64,000 nt of DNA from Silene conica (Eukaryota > Streptophyta > Magnoliopsida > Caryophyllales > Caryophyllaceae), in NCBI GenBank assembly GCA_029255685.2, contig CM055314.2, positions 69,700,815 to 69,764,814 of the forward strand, read 5' to 3'. A model generated the notes under the pieces. That model had not been told where the DNA came from. It searched no databases and worked only from the letters and a program-made list of their open reading frames with translations. Positions 39,352 through 49,488 of this stretch are shown piece after piece. The position numbers and the translations under genes were made by a program. Every line of letters begins with the position of its first letter. The first letter of the stretch is position 1.

Positions 39352-39691
39352 TCGGGCCGTGAATAATATTACCATTAAATATCGATTCCCAATACCAAGA
39401 CTCGACGATATGCTTGATGAACTCCATGGCTCTGTTTTATTTTCATAAATTGATTTGCGGAGTGGATACCATCAAATTAGAATGCGAGAGGGTGACGAAT
39501 GGAGACGGCTTTCAAAACAAAGCATGGGCTCTATGAGTGGACGGTTATGCCATTTGGGCTCACTAATGCCCCGAGCACATTTATGTGATTAATGAATGAG
39601 ATGCTTAAACCATTTTTGGGTCGATTTGTGGTAGTCTATCTCGATGATATTTTGGTTTTTAGCAAAAGTTAAGAGGAGCATTTAAAGCATT

Positions 39692-40234
39692 CGAACATTG
39701 GAGACGGGGTTTACTTGTGTTCGAGGGCTCGGTTTGTATGCATGGTTACGTTGAACTAAGTTTGCTTTCGTTGCATGGTCACAATGATTAGAGATGGTCC
39801 ACCACTTTGTTTAGCTAAGCTTTACGTAATGAATAAAAGGGTGTAATGTGGATTACACCTTAGTTAATGTTTTATTTATTTTGGAGTATTGGAAGGTTGT
39901 AATTAGTGTCCTAGATTGATTAGTTAATTACCTTAATTAGCTAGTTAATTCTAGGATTGGTGGAGGCTTTTCATGTGGCTCTTTTGAGGCTATTTAAGCC
40001 ATGCTTTATCAATAAGAATATCATCCAAGTTTGCTTAAAACAAAATCTCTGTAATTTAACTTGTGGTTGTCGAGTACAATTCTTGTTATTTCGAGCTATT
40101 GTCTAGACGCGTTTCTAGCTTAGTTCTTGAGTTCGAGTCAATAAGTCTTGGCTTGGTCTCGTAATTCGTCAAACTATAGGTCTAGTTTGTCGGATATATC
40201 TTTGCTCTTATTTTCCAATATCAAACACGTATCA
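39692..40234 (+). repeat. LTR-D, truncated (543 bp)
   Basis: Same boundaries and mosaic bases as LTR-B and LTR-C. Confidence 0.92.
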
Positions 40235-40363
40235 TTTGTGGTATCAGAGTTTCGGCTCTCGATTATCTTTCTCGAGACGATTCTTGGTACAAAACAAAAA
40301 AAAACAAAAAAAAAACACAAAAAAAAATAATTATTTATTACATACGCGCAAGAAGGCAGGATT

Positions 40364-41236
40364 ATGGCCGAGTACGATGACGAAACGTTGCTCGCTCATT
40401 TACGCGACATGCTTCGTAATCAGCCCAGAGGACCTCGTCACAAGCAAGATGAGTTCAAAATCTCAGAACTTCCAGAATTTATCGGTGGAATAGATCCAGA
40501 AGGCTATTTGGAATGGGAGCGGAAAATCGAACGGATGTTTGATTTCAAGGATCTTAGTGACGAGAAGAGGTGTCGGTATGCGATTTTAAGATTGAGCAAG
40601 GGAGCTTCACTTTGGTTCGAGGGGGTAAAGAACAGAAGAGAGCGCGCCGGAAAGGAGAAGATTTCCTCTTGGGACTCTTTGAAGCGTAAACTACGTAAAC
40701 GGTATGTACCAACAACCCACAAAATTTCTACTTATCGAAAAAATGCCGAATTTAGACAAGGGAAATTGAGTGTTGAGGAATACATTGATGAATTCGAGAG
40801 TCTGACTTTAATGGGGGAATTAGAGGAATTAGAGGAACAGAAAATGGCACGATTTTTAAGAGGTCTAAATTTCAGTGCTGCTAGCGTCGTAGAGCTATAC
40901 CCATATTCCGACTTCGACACGTTATGTGGGCTATGTATAAAGCTCGAATCCCAGGGTAGGTCAAAATACGGGGGAGGGTCAAACCCAGAGTCGGGTAAAT
41001 CCAAAACTTGGACTAAGTCTGAAACAACCTCAAAATACAACTCCCCTGCTTCTACCAGCAATTCAAACAAACCCTCAAACCCAGATTCCCCTACTACCCC
41101 AAAAATAACCCACGTAACCAATGAGACATCTCTTTCGAAAGTAAGGTGTTACGTGCCAAGGGTTTGGGCACTTCCAAAGCTCTTGTCCAAACAAACGGGT
41201 GGTGACATTGAGGGACGCTGTGGCTGTGCGAGATGA
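40364..41236 (+). pseudogene. Unit 4 gag ORF (290 aa)
   Basis: Same translation and frameshift as unit 1. Confidence 0.88.
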
Positions 41237-42221
41237 GTTGTTAGACGAGGAAGAGAGGGATCGATTGGGGGACATATTCAATTTTGATGATGGCGGAAGT
41301 GAGGAAGGGGAAGTAGAGGATTATGTGGCCCCGAATTACGACACGACCTTGGTACTTCGCACCTTGCAAACTCAATCAGTCCCGGAAATTGCAGAACAGC
41401 GGGACCAATTATTTCATACCAAATGTCGAATAGGTGATAAATGGTGCAGTGTGATAGTCGACGGCGGTAGTTGCACTAACGTAGCTTCAAGTGAGATGGT
41501 TTCCAAACTCGGGTTGACCACCACGGCTCATCCTAAACCATATTCATTGCATTGGCTTGACGACGGTAATAAGTTGAAGGTGTCGAAGCAGGTACTCGTT
41601 GGTTTGGCTATGGGTTTCTATCGAGACGAGATATTGTGCGACGTAATTCCGATGGACGCTTGTCACATCTTGTTGGGTCGTCCTTGGCAGTTTGATAAGG
41701 ACGTGGTGCATCGGGGACGAAGTAATGAGTATGAGTTTCGTGATAAGGGGAAGAAAATTGTTCTAAAGCCTATGTCTGCTAAGGAAATTCGGAGTATGAG
41801 TACCACCAAGAAGAAAGCAACAATGTTGATTACGGAACGAGAGATCGAATCCGCCATTAATAATGGCGAGTGGGTGTATTTGCTTGTGGCTAGGGAAGAA
41901 TTACAACATAATCAGGGACATTTGCCAAGCAGCCCCCTGGAATGCTTGCTACGTGAATTTCAAGACATTTTTCCCGATGATTTACCTCCGGGTCTTCCTC
42001 CTATCCGCGGGATTGAACACCAAATCGACCTTATTCCGGGGGCATCCTTACCCAATAAGGCCGCCTACCGTTGTAATCCGGAGGAAACCAAGGAGCTTCA
42101 AAGACAAATTGAGGAGCTTATGGAGCTAGCGTGGGTTTGTGCGCGAAAGTCTAAGTCCGTGTGCCGTTACAGTACTGCTCGTTCCAAAAAAGGATGGCAC
42201 TTGGCGTATGTGTGTCGATAG
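41199..42221 (+). pseudogene. Unit 4 protease / RT-start frame
   Basis: Same translation as unit 1. The RT remnant ends GTGAAGAGGAGC, as in the left copy; units 1-3 have GTTAAGAGGAGC. Unit 4 therefore keeps the original 3' end of the element. Confidence 0.85.
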
Positions 42222-42562
42222 TCGGGCCGTGAATAATATTACCATTAAATATCGATTCCCAATACCAAGACTCGACGATATGCTTGATGAACTCCATGGC
42301 TCTGTTTTATTTTCATAAATTGATTTGCGGAGTGGATACCATCAAATTAGAATGCGAGAGGGTGACGAATGGAAGACGGCTTTCAAAACAAAGCATGGGC
42401 TCTATGAGTGGACGGTTATGCCATTTGGGCTCACTAATGCCCCGAGCACATTTATGTGATTAATGAATGAGATGCTTAAACCATTTTTGGGTCGATTTGT
42501 GGTAGTCTATCTCGATGATATTTTGGTTTTTAGCAAAAGTGAAGAGGAGCATTTAAAGCATT

Positions 42563-42893
42563 CGAACATTGGAGACGGGGTTTACTTGTGTTCGAGGGCT
42601 CGGTTTGTATGCATGGTTACGTTGAACTAAGTTTGCTTTCGTTGCATGGTCACAATGATTAGAGATGGTCCACCACTTTGTTTAACTAAGCTTTACGTAA
42701 TGAATAAAAGGGTGTAATGTGGATTACACCTTAGTTAATGTTTTATTTATTTTGGAGTATTGGAAGGTTGTAATTAGTGTCCTAGATTGATTAGTTAATT
42801 ACCTTAATTAGCTAGTTAATTCTAGGATTGGTGGAGGCTTTTCATGTGGCTCTTTTGAGGCTATTTAAGCCATGCTTTATCAATAAGAATATC
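42563..42893 (+). repeat. LTR-E, broken last LTR
   Basis: It carries TTTAACTAAGC like the left copy's 3' LTR, so it is the original 3' LTR. It breaks off after CAATAAGAATATC, at the filler junction. Confidence 0.9.
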
Positions 42894-42935
42894 GTATCAT
42901 CCGCAAAAGTGAGAAAAGGGATTGTTCGAGGGCTC
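42891..42935. other. Filler-DNA junction between LTR-E and LINE
   Basis: Bases 42891-42923 are identical to 53241-53273 (LINE RT, FADDTI region). Bases 42924-42935 (GTTCGAGGGCTC) are identical to 42590-42601 in LTR-E. LINE sequence of a different part starts at 42936. Confidence 0.8.
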
Positions 42936-43164
42936 CAAGTTGCTGTTTTTGTAGAGAAATTTCCATCCACGGACAACCCCCATATCAGGGTATCTGGAAT
43001 ATCATTATGTGGCAGTGAAATGTTAGTAATCTGATTCACAATATCGTTATTTACCAAATTGGTTAATTTACAAACATCCCATTGTTTATCAGAGGTTATG
43101 AAATCTTTAACCAAAAGATTAAGATCACAGCTATTATTATCATCACTCGTATTGTTGGTAAGTG
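42936..43164 (-). pseudogene. LINE ORF2 zf-RVT part, left of the LARD
   Basis: The minus strand reads LLVKDFITSDKQWDVCKLTN, IVNQITNISLPHNDIPDTLI and WGLSVDGNFSTKTATW, the region after RT in plant L1-type LINEs. It continues the LINE at 52469-53947 once the LARD is taken out. Its 3' end was lost at the filler junction. Confidence 0.85.
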
Positions 43165-44412
43165 TGTAACACTCCGATATTTTCCGTATTGAAAATTTAA
43201 AGATTTAATTGAATTTCAAGAATAATTTATATTTTAATTAAATTTCGTAAATATATATTTGTAATAAGAATATTTCGTTTTAAAGCTTTTTAGTTTCAAT
43301 TTATGTTTCGAGTTTTATAAATCTAAGTTTCGGTTTTATTTTCGAGAAATGACATGTATAGCGGATAATTTCATGAAATGTGGTTTACTTGCATATTTTT
43401 GTCCCATCTTGAGTAATAACAGACTTGAGAGGTTGTTTCCGTCTTAATTAGTCAAATCCGAGTCCATCCCGACTCATTAAATGAATTCCGAGTCATTTCC
43501 GACTCAAAAACCCTTATAACCCCGATGTTGTGTTTTATTTCACACAACCGATTCATTTCTTCATCCTCCTCAAAAATCAGAAAAACCCCTTCACCATTGT
43601 TGGTGTTTCTCTATGAGCACAAAATCGACTCTAGCATGTTCGTTTCTAGCTCAAATTCCGAGTTCTTGGTAGGTATGTTCTCCTCTTCTTCTTCTCCTTC
43701 TTTTCATGTCTTTAAAAGTTAGTATTGTTGTGCTTTCGGAAAAACCCCTTTTTCTAGGGTTTGTGTATGATCCGTTTTTCCTTTTGTTCTTGAGCGAGAA
43801 TGGATGTATGGACTTCAATGAAGGATTCTTTGAAGATTTGAAGAGCTTTAAAGGTAACTTTGAGAGGTTACTCGACTTTAAGTCAAAAATCGTTGTGTAT
43901 TGTTGTTGTTGGTTGATTTCTGGAATTTGAGGATGGTGTTGGTTAATTGTTGCTTAATTTTCTGAAAGCTTTGGTGTATTGAGTTGCTTGGTTATCTTTT
44001 AATCGATTGAAATGAATTTCATGTTGTTTGGTAGTAATGAATGAAGATTTTGGTGGTGGTTAATGGGTTAGTTAGTATCCGTCACATGCTTAATTCGTTT
44101 TACCAATATTATTATTTTCGATTGATTCTAATTCATGTTTGAGTTGACGATTGTTGGTTGTTATCGTTCGTTCAAGTTTATATGTTAATGTATATATGTG
44201 AATGGTTGGGATTACGTGTTGTATACGTCGCGTATTACCGCCTTGCATTGTCGAATAAGGAACCAAGAAGCAAGCACGCAACCTGAGCACGGCTGGGCAG
44301 CAGCCCGTGGGAACCGCAGGCTGCGGCCACCCACGCAGGCCTGCGGCCTGGCCATGCGCAGGCTGCGGTATTTAGCGCAGGCTGCGGTTTAGTCTGACAG
44401 CAGCATCTTCGA

Positions 44413-44600
44413 AAGGCCATATCTCTCTCGTTTCTTATCCAAATGAGGCGTGTGACCTATCGTTGGAAAGCTAAGATCACAAGCTTTCACCTCCACTTGG
44501 CCTTGCATCAATAGGAGCTCTATAAATCGAGATATAGTCGTTTGAAGTTGACCCTTGTGAAACCGAGTTTTCAATTCTTCATTTTGGCTCTTGGTTGTGT
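44413..44600. other. Cross-family conserved LTR module (LARD copy)
   Basis: The core GGCGTGTGACCTATCG plus TTGGAAAGCTAAGA is identical to 62363-62392 in the solo LTR. Similarity extends about 190 bp. The minus strand is open in both and reads QVEVKACDLSFPTIGHTP here. Confidence 0.75.
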
Positions 44601-44950
44601 ATGCCAAGGCTTCAATTCTTCCTTTTTGCTTGCTTCTCTTTACTTTGCACTTATTCCCTTGGTTAAGCTTTGCCTCTCCTTCTCCTCCTTGATATATGAA
44701 ATGTAAACTTGTGCATGAGACTCGTCACATGAATTCTCTTTATTGTATTACTCATGTGGGTAAAATGTTTGGATACTTCCGTTGTTGTTGCATGGTTGAA
44801 TGCTTAAGCCGTTTTAGTAGCTAAACTGAGGAGGAAGACCCCCCGGCCGGGCAACCGGAAGGGAAACCGGCTCCCGCTTCAAGTTAGCTTCTCAAAACCA
44901 GCTTAAGTGTTGTCTTGATTGATTTGAAGCTCACATGTATTAAATGAGTT

Positions 44951-45476
44951 AGTTAACGGTTATGTTAGCTTGAGTGGTAATGATAACGGTTATGTTGTCT
45001 TACTTGTAATTTGATAACGGTTATGTTGTCTTGAGTTGAGTCGAGTAATGGTTATGTTACTTTACTTGTGATTTGATAACGGTTATGTTATCTTAAGATT
45101 GAGTCGGGTAACGTTTATGTTGCCTTGCTTGTGTCTGGATGACGGTTATGTCATCCTAAGTTTGTGAGTGACGGTTATGTCACCTTGTTTGTGAATGGAT
45201 AGCGGTGGTACGATTTGTGTATCATTGTAATGAACCAATGCCACCCCGGTTATGGGTTTTATCTATGTTCGGGATTGGTCGGTGTCCGTGGTTATGCGGC
45301 CCGGTCCCCGTGTGTCGTTCGGTGTAGGTTATTACATCGAGAGGTCTGGCCAGGTCTTAGGCATATAGTTGTCGGTTATGCACTATACATAGAGTCGGTG
45401 TCGTGGTTATGCGTCCCGATAGCTAGTGTCGTGGTTATGCGACCTAGCGGTCAGTGGTAACGGTTATGTTCCCTGA
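44951..45476 (+). repeat. Array of short palindromes with constant centre GGTTAT
   Basis: Examples, arm / arm around the centre: AGTTAAC / GTTAGCT (44951), GATAAC / GTTGTC (44982, 45013), AGTAAT / GTTACT (45044), GATAAC / GTTATC (45075), GGTAAC / GTTGCC (45107, centre GTTTAT), GGATGAC / GTCATCC (45137), GTGAC / GTCAC (45168), CCGT / GCGG (45286), GTCGT / GCGAC (45428). The arms differ between units but stay complementary, often through G-U. The same array is in the 3' LTR, 6324 bp further on. Confidence 0.85.
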
Positions 45477-45505
45477 CGGCGTTCATTCTATTCTTGTATG
45501 TTCTG

Positions 45506-45605
45506 TGATTGGCCATGCCATCTAGTGTTGGCCTCTGAGTCAATTATTTGCTTGTTGTTTGTGTGAATGAACATGCCATCAAGTGTTGGCCGCTGAGTCA
45601 TTCAC
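45506..45605 (+). repeat. Two larger palindromes with a shared core
   Basis: 45506-45546 has arms TGATTG / CAATTA. 45563-45605 has arms GTGAATGA / TCATTCAC. Both enclose a core of type CATGCCATCAAGTGTTGGCC followed by KCTGAGT. Confidence 0.75.
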
Positions 45606-46141
45606 TTGGGTTGATTATCCGTTTGATATAGTTCACATGATGACCTTGTTTGTAGTTCACATGTTGGTTCATGCTTGACTATGTTTGTCATATTTGAATA
45701 TGTCATATTTAAGTATTTATCTTTGTATATGCATGTTCATATGTATATGTTGTGTTGTATTACCATTTACGTATTTTCTGACAAAAAGTGGCTGGGAGAA
45801 CCTCGAGTTACTCCCCACTGACTGTGGCGTACATGTTTCATGTATGCAGGTTGGTGCTGTTTGGGGAAGACGTGTGGCTAGCGAGCATTGTTGATTAGTC
45901 GACAATTACCTATATACGTTTAGCTTAGATTTAATTATGTTGTCATCGAGGGATACCTTATCCCTTGTGATCTTTCTTTTATCTTGTATAAGTTATACTT
46001 TTCTTTAGTTTTAATCTTTCACATGTTCTTTTGATATTCCGCGATTAAGCTTATTTATATATGTCGAAAGTTTTTAAAAATACCGTATTTCCGCTGCAAG
46101 TTGCTTGTTTATTTTTATGTAATATCGCGGGGTGTCACAGT

Positions 46142-46153
46142 TGGTATCAGAGC
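46142..46153 (+). promoter_or_regulatory. LARD primer-binding site
   Basis: TGGTATCAGAGC, two bases after the 5' LTR, is complementary to the 3' end of initiator tRNA-Met. Confidence 0.9.
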
Positions 46154-49100
46154 AGTAATGCTCCCGACGCACGCACGTGTACCCCAACTTAGATATGAAC
46201 TTGACCTGAAATAATGAATGAGAGATGGGTAGACTTAAGGACCAAGTGGTAGTCTGTACTGTGATTTCTCTTTGTTAGGTCTAACCGGTTTGTTAATTGT
46301 CCTTGAGTTTATTGTTGTGCTTTAGAACAGGTGAACCGTGAGCTCATCTGAGTGGTGATAAAGACTGGAGCCTACTACCGAAGTTGGAAGATCCTTGTTT
46401 TCCTTGGTAAATGCTTCTTTGTTCCTGAATTTAGCTCTTCTTATCATGCATCGCCTTCCTTCTCTTGCCTCCGGATGCATTTCTTTTGTTTTCTTAAACT
46501 CTCTTCTATCTTGTCTCGGAAGCTACTTTTGTAACCTTCCGACTTAACCCATGCTTGTTACCTTCTCCTTCTCTTGGCACTTCATAAGTATCATACCTTA
46601 GTTGAAATTTGAGGAACTTGTTTGAGGATAACCCCTTAGCCTTCTTTTGGAAAGACAATGTTTTGGAATGGTTTAAGGAGTGTAATAGGCTATGTCGTAA
46701 TGAACCTAAGGCTTAGTTGCTTGACCTATGAGGAATAAAGTTGGTTGGTAGAACTCTTGGCTTAAATAATGAGTAGTAGATGTGATATTTGGCGAAACTT
46801 AACCTTTGGGATCATGATTGAGATTGAGAGCTTTTAGATTAGAGTGTGTTGGTTCAAGAGTACAAGGTAAGTGGTAGGACTCATAAGAATGAAATTGGGA
46901 AGTATACTTGAAACGCTAGTAAGGATAAATAGATGGGTGAAGTGAATTAGTAATGCTTAACTTTGAGAAATGTGTTTGATTTTAATTGGTATATCTATCA
47001 ATTGTGGTGAATGAGAATTGTTCATAATTATGGATGAGTAATGGAGGGATTAGTAATGTGACCTTGGAAGGATTTATTGGAAATGTGTGCTCTTAGTTGC
47101 TTGAACGGAATTAGTGTTGTGCCTTAGTGGGGTACTTAAAGGTCATATTTTGGAATGTCTGAATGGTGTGGTGAAGTACAACTTGTGGACTTGTAGCTTT
47201 TAGAACCTAAGATATCTAAAGAATGTTTGGGTTCCTTACATAGAGGTGTGAGGACGTTGTTAGTGAATGTTCACGTTCTGAGGGACTTGAGGAATCTACT
47301 TCTTTATGGGATTGAGTGGGAGTGAGGTGATGAATTGTAAAGTAACGTTGATATAGAGATGGTTGATCCTGTAGTGTTATAGATAGGAATGCCATTTGAG
47401 GAATGTAAGAAATAGAGATACCCGAACTTTATGAAGTGGTTGTTATTGAGGTAACCGTACACCTTTAAATCTTGGAAGAGCTCATAGTATGGTAGACCTT
47501 TTGGGAGGATATGCCTTGGAAAGAGTTAGTTCGACATCCTTGAATTGAGAAATAGGAGTTGAGAACCTTGTGAGGATCCCAGAAATCCCGAGCCTTGAGA
47601 TTTGTGCCAGTTGAAATCCTAACCTTGCTTCAACGCCTTTCTTCTTCTTTCCCCTCCCTTGTGAACTCTACCGAGCTATGCTTTCCTAACGATTCTTACC
47701 TGAACTTCGGTCATATCTTATATCTTCTTAACTCTAATTCTTACTCTTCCATTCTGGGCTTCACTTTTATTGGCATCCGTAGCCTAGAGTTTCCAACCTT
47801 GTAACCTTGTCTCTCTCGCTCTCACAAGTTCCCGTATCTTGCTTGTCTATGAGTTTGTACCATGTCCTTACCCTTGTAAACCTTGTCGTCCTTCCTTTGG
47901 TTAGCCGTGAGGTTGGCCCCTTTTGGGGGATGATAATGTATGTTTGAGGACCCTTGGTTTGGTTTTATCGGAATTAGTTGAGTGAGGTTGCAATGATGTC
48001 CTTAGGTAATGAGGTAGTATACCATCCTAGTAGTTTTGTGTTAAGACTTAGCTATGTGAGTGCTTCTTAGGTTTTGGTGACAATCGTGAGAGTGGTGTTG
48101 TTGGTGGTTTCCTATGAGAGTGTTTATGGCTAAGTAGAAATCGTTGGATGGGAGTTGTTGCCTTTTGGATTGAATGCCCTCCTTATGGTGATAGAATTTG
48201 GTAATCAATGTTATAAGAGGTAATTTGTGGTTTGGGTTGAGAAACCTTGAGTAGATGGAACTAGATGCTTGGGTGTTGGACCGGCAGTCCTATATTTGGG
48301 TGTATTCGAATTGAGGAATATCGTATTGTACTTTTGGAATTTGAGGTTGTGGATGAATATCTCATAGCCCTTTTTGTGGGAATGTGTAAGATTTAGAGAA
48401 TGCCGTGTTCACCCTTTGATTGTCCGTATGGGTATATTGGATTTTGTTTGGGTTGGTTGGTTGTCCTAAGATGTGATTGCTCCTAGACTGAGGTCCTTGT
48501 TCGATGCTTCACCTTGGTGAGAACCTTAGCTTGCGTTGGTCGGATGTGAGTTTGACTTTATCAGTAGGTTTGGGTTTAGTTTTATGGAGGTTGTTGAATG
48601 TTGGGTAATGATCGCGAGTGGTTGAAACCCTTTGGTGATGAGGTAGCTTATACCATGGATAACCTAGAAGTGAGTGACCCAAGTGAGTTGAGGTAACCTT
48701 GAGAGTTCGGTGGATTTAAAAGAGCTGTCTTCCGAGAAGTGTAAGGAATCGTGATGATGATGTTTCTTTTGTGGATCGAGTGGTTAGTGTCTCCGCATCC
48801 TGGGAGAGTTATCCCCCATCCCTTAACCTGAAGCTCTTGTTTTCCCTCTTTCCTCTCTTGTTGAGGACCGTCCTTGACTTTGGAAAGTATGGTTCGATGC
48901 CTTGTCTTAGTTAGCTTCCTTGTCAACCTTGTTGTGTTAGGAGTTTCTTGACGTTCTAATCTGTTTCTCTTTGGTTGTTTATGTGTGACTTTCATGCTTG
49001 TGTGTTGCTTGAACGATGTTCAATTTGTTTTCCATTTATGTACTTCATAATTGATTTGAGTCACCTTACCTATGTTGTTGGAGGTTTTCATTCCGGTTAC

Positions 49101-49473
49101 AATCTTATTTTGATTTTAGATTTCAAAATGAAAACTCTCTTTCGAAAATGACATGTTTTGAAAAGCTTGGTTGACTTATAAAATTTTGAATGATTTTGGC
49201 GTTTGATTTGATGTGAGACTTGTTATTGGAGACGTCTAATGATCACTTGTCTCACGCTTGTCAGCGCATAATCCGTTTTCGACTTTTGAACTTGTCCTTG
49301 TTTCGGGACGTCGGGCTCTTGAGTACGTAACGAGAACCCTAACGCTCCGTTAATGAGGACTTGTGCCCCTAGAATTTTCCATTCGAAAATATTTGAAAGA
49401 AAGTTATGTTTTTAGAATGTCAACTTTTGATGGACACCTTTTCTACCTTCAAGTTTCGAGGACGAAACTTTTT

Positions 49474-49487
49474 AAAAGGTGGGGTGA
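49474..49487 (+). promoter_or_regulatory. LARD polypurine tract
   Basis: AAAAGGTGGGGTGA lies directly before the 3' LTR. It is the primer site for plus-strand synthesis. Confidence 0.85.
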
Positions 49488-49488
49488 T

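Larger units (their letters stand above)
30701..42893 (+). mobile_element. Tandem array of four truncated Gypsy units plus a fifth LTR
   Basis: Order: LTR-A 30701-31281, LTR-B 33610-34152, LTR-C 36481-37023, LTR-D 39692-40234, LTR-E 42563-42893, with a 2.3-kb internal region after each of the first four. The period is 2871 bp. Unit 3 is 341 bp longer by an internal duplication and has a 1-bp deletion near 39502. LTR-A is full length; B-D lack the first 38 bp; E lacks both its first 38 bp and its last ~212 bp. All four units share a 1-base insertion (GGGCACTTCC) absent from the left copy. The likely origin is unequal recombination between LTRs. Confidence 0.95.
43165..46139 (+). repeat. LARD 5' LTR (2975 bp)
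   Basis: The LTR contains a GC-rich stretch with repeated GCAGGCTGCGG (about 44318-44392), a conserved module (44413-44600), CCGGCCGGGCAACCGG (44842-44857), the palindrome array (44951-45476) and two larger palindromes (45506-45605). Confidence 0.95.
46140..49488 (+). other. LARD internal region, non-coding
   Basis: There is no frame longer than about 115 codons and no retroviral motif. Many words such as CCTTGTAACC and CTTCTTT occur. It presumably carries packaging and dimerisation signals only. Confidence 0.8.

Noticed and set aside
48648-48995. 115-codon minus-strand frame inside the LARD
   Set aside because: No retroelement or host domain, low complexity, and wrong strand for the element.
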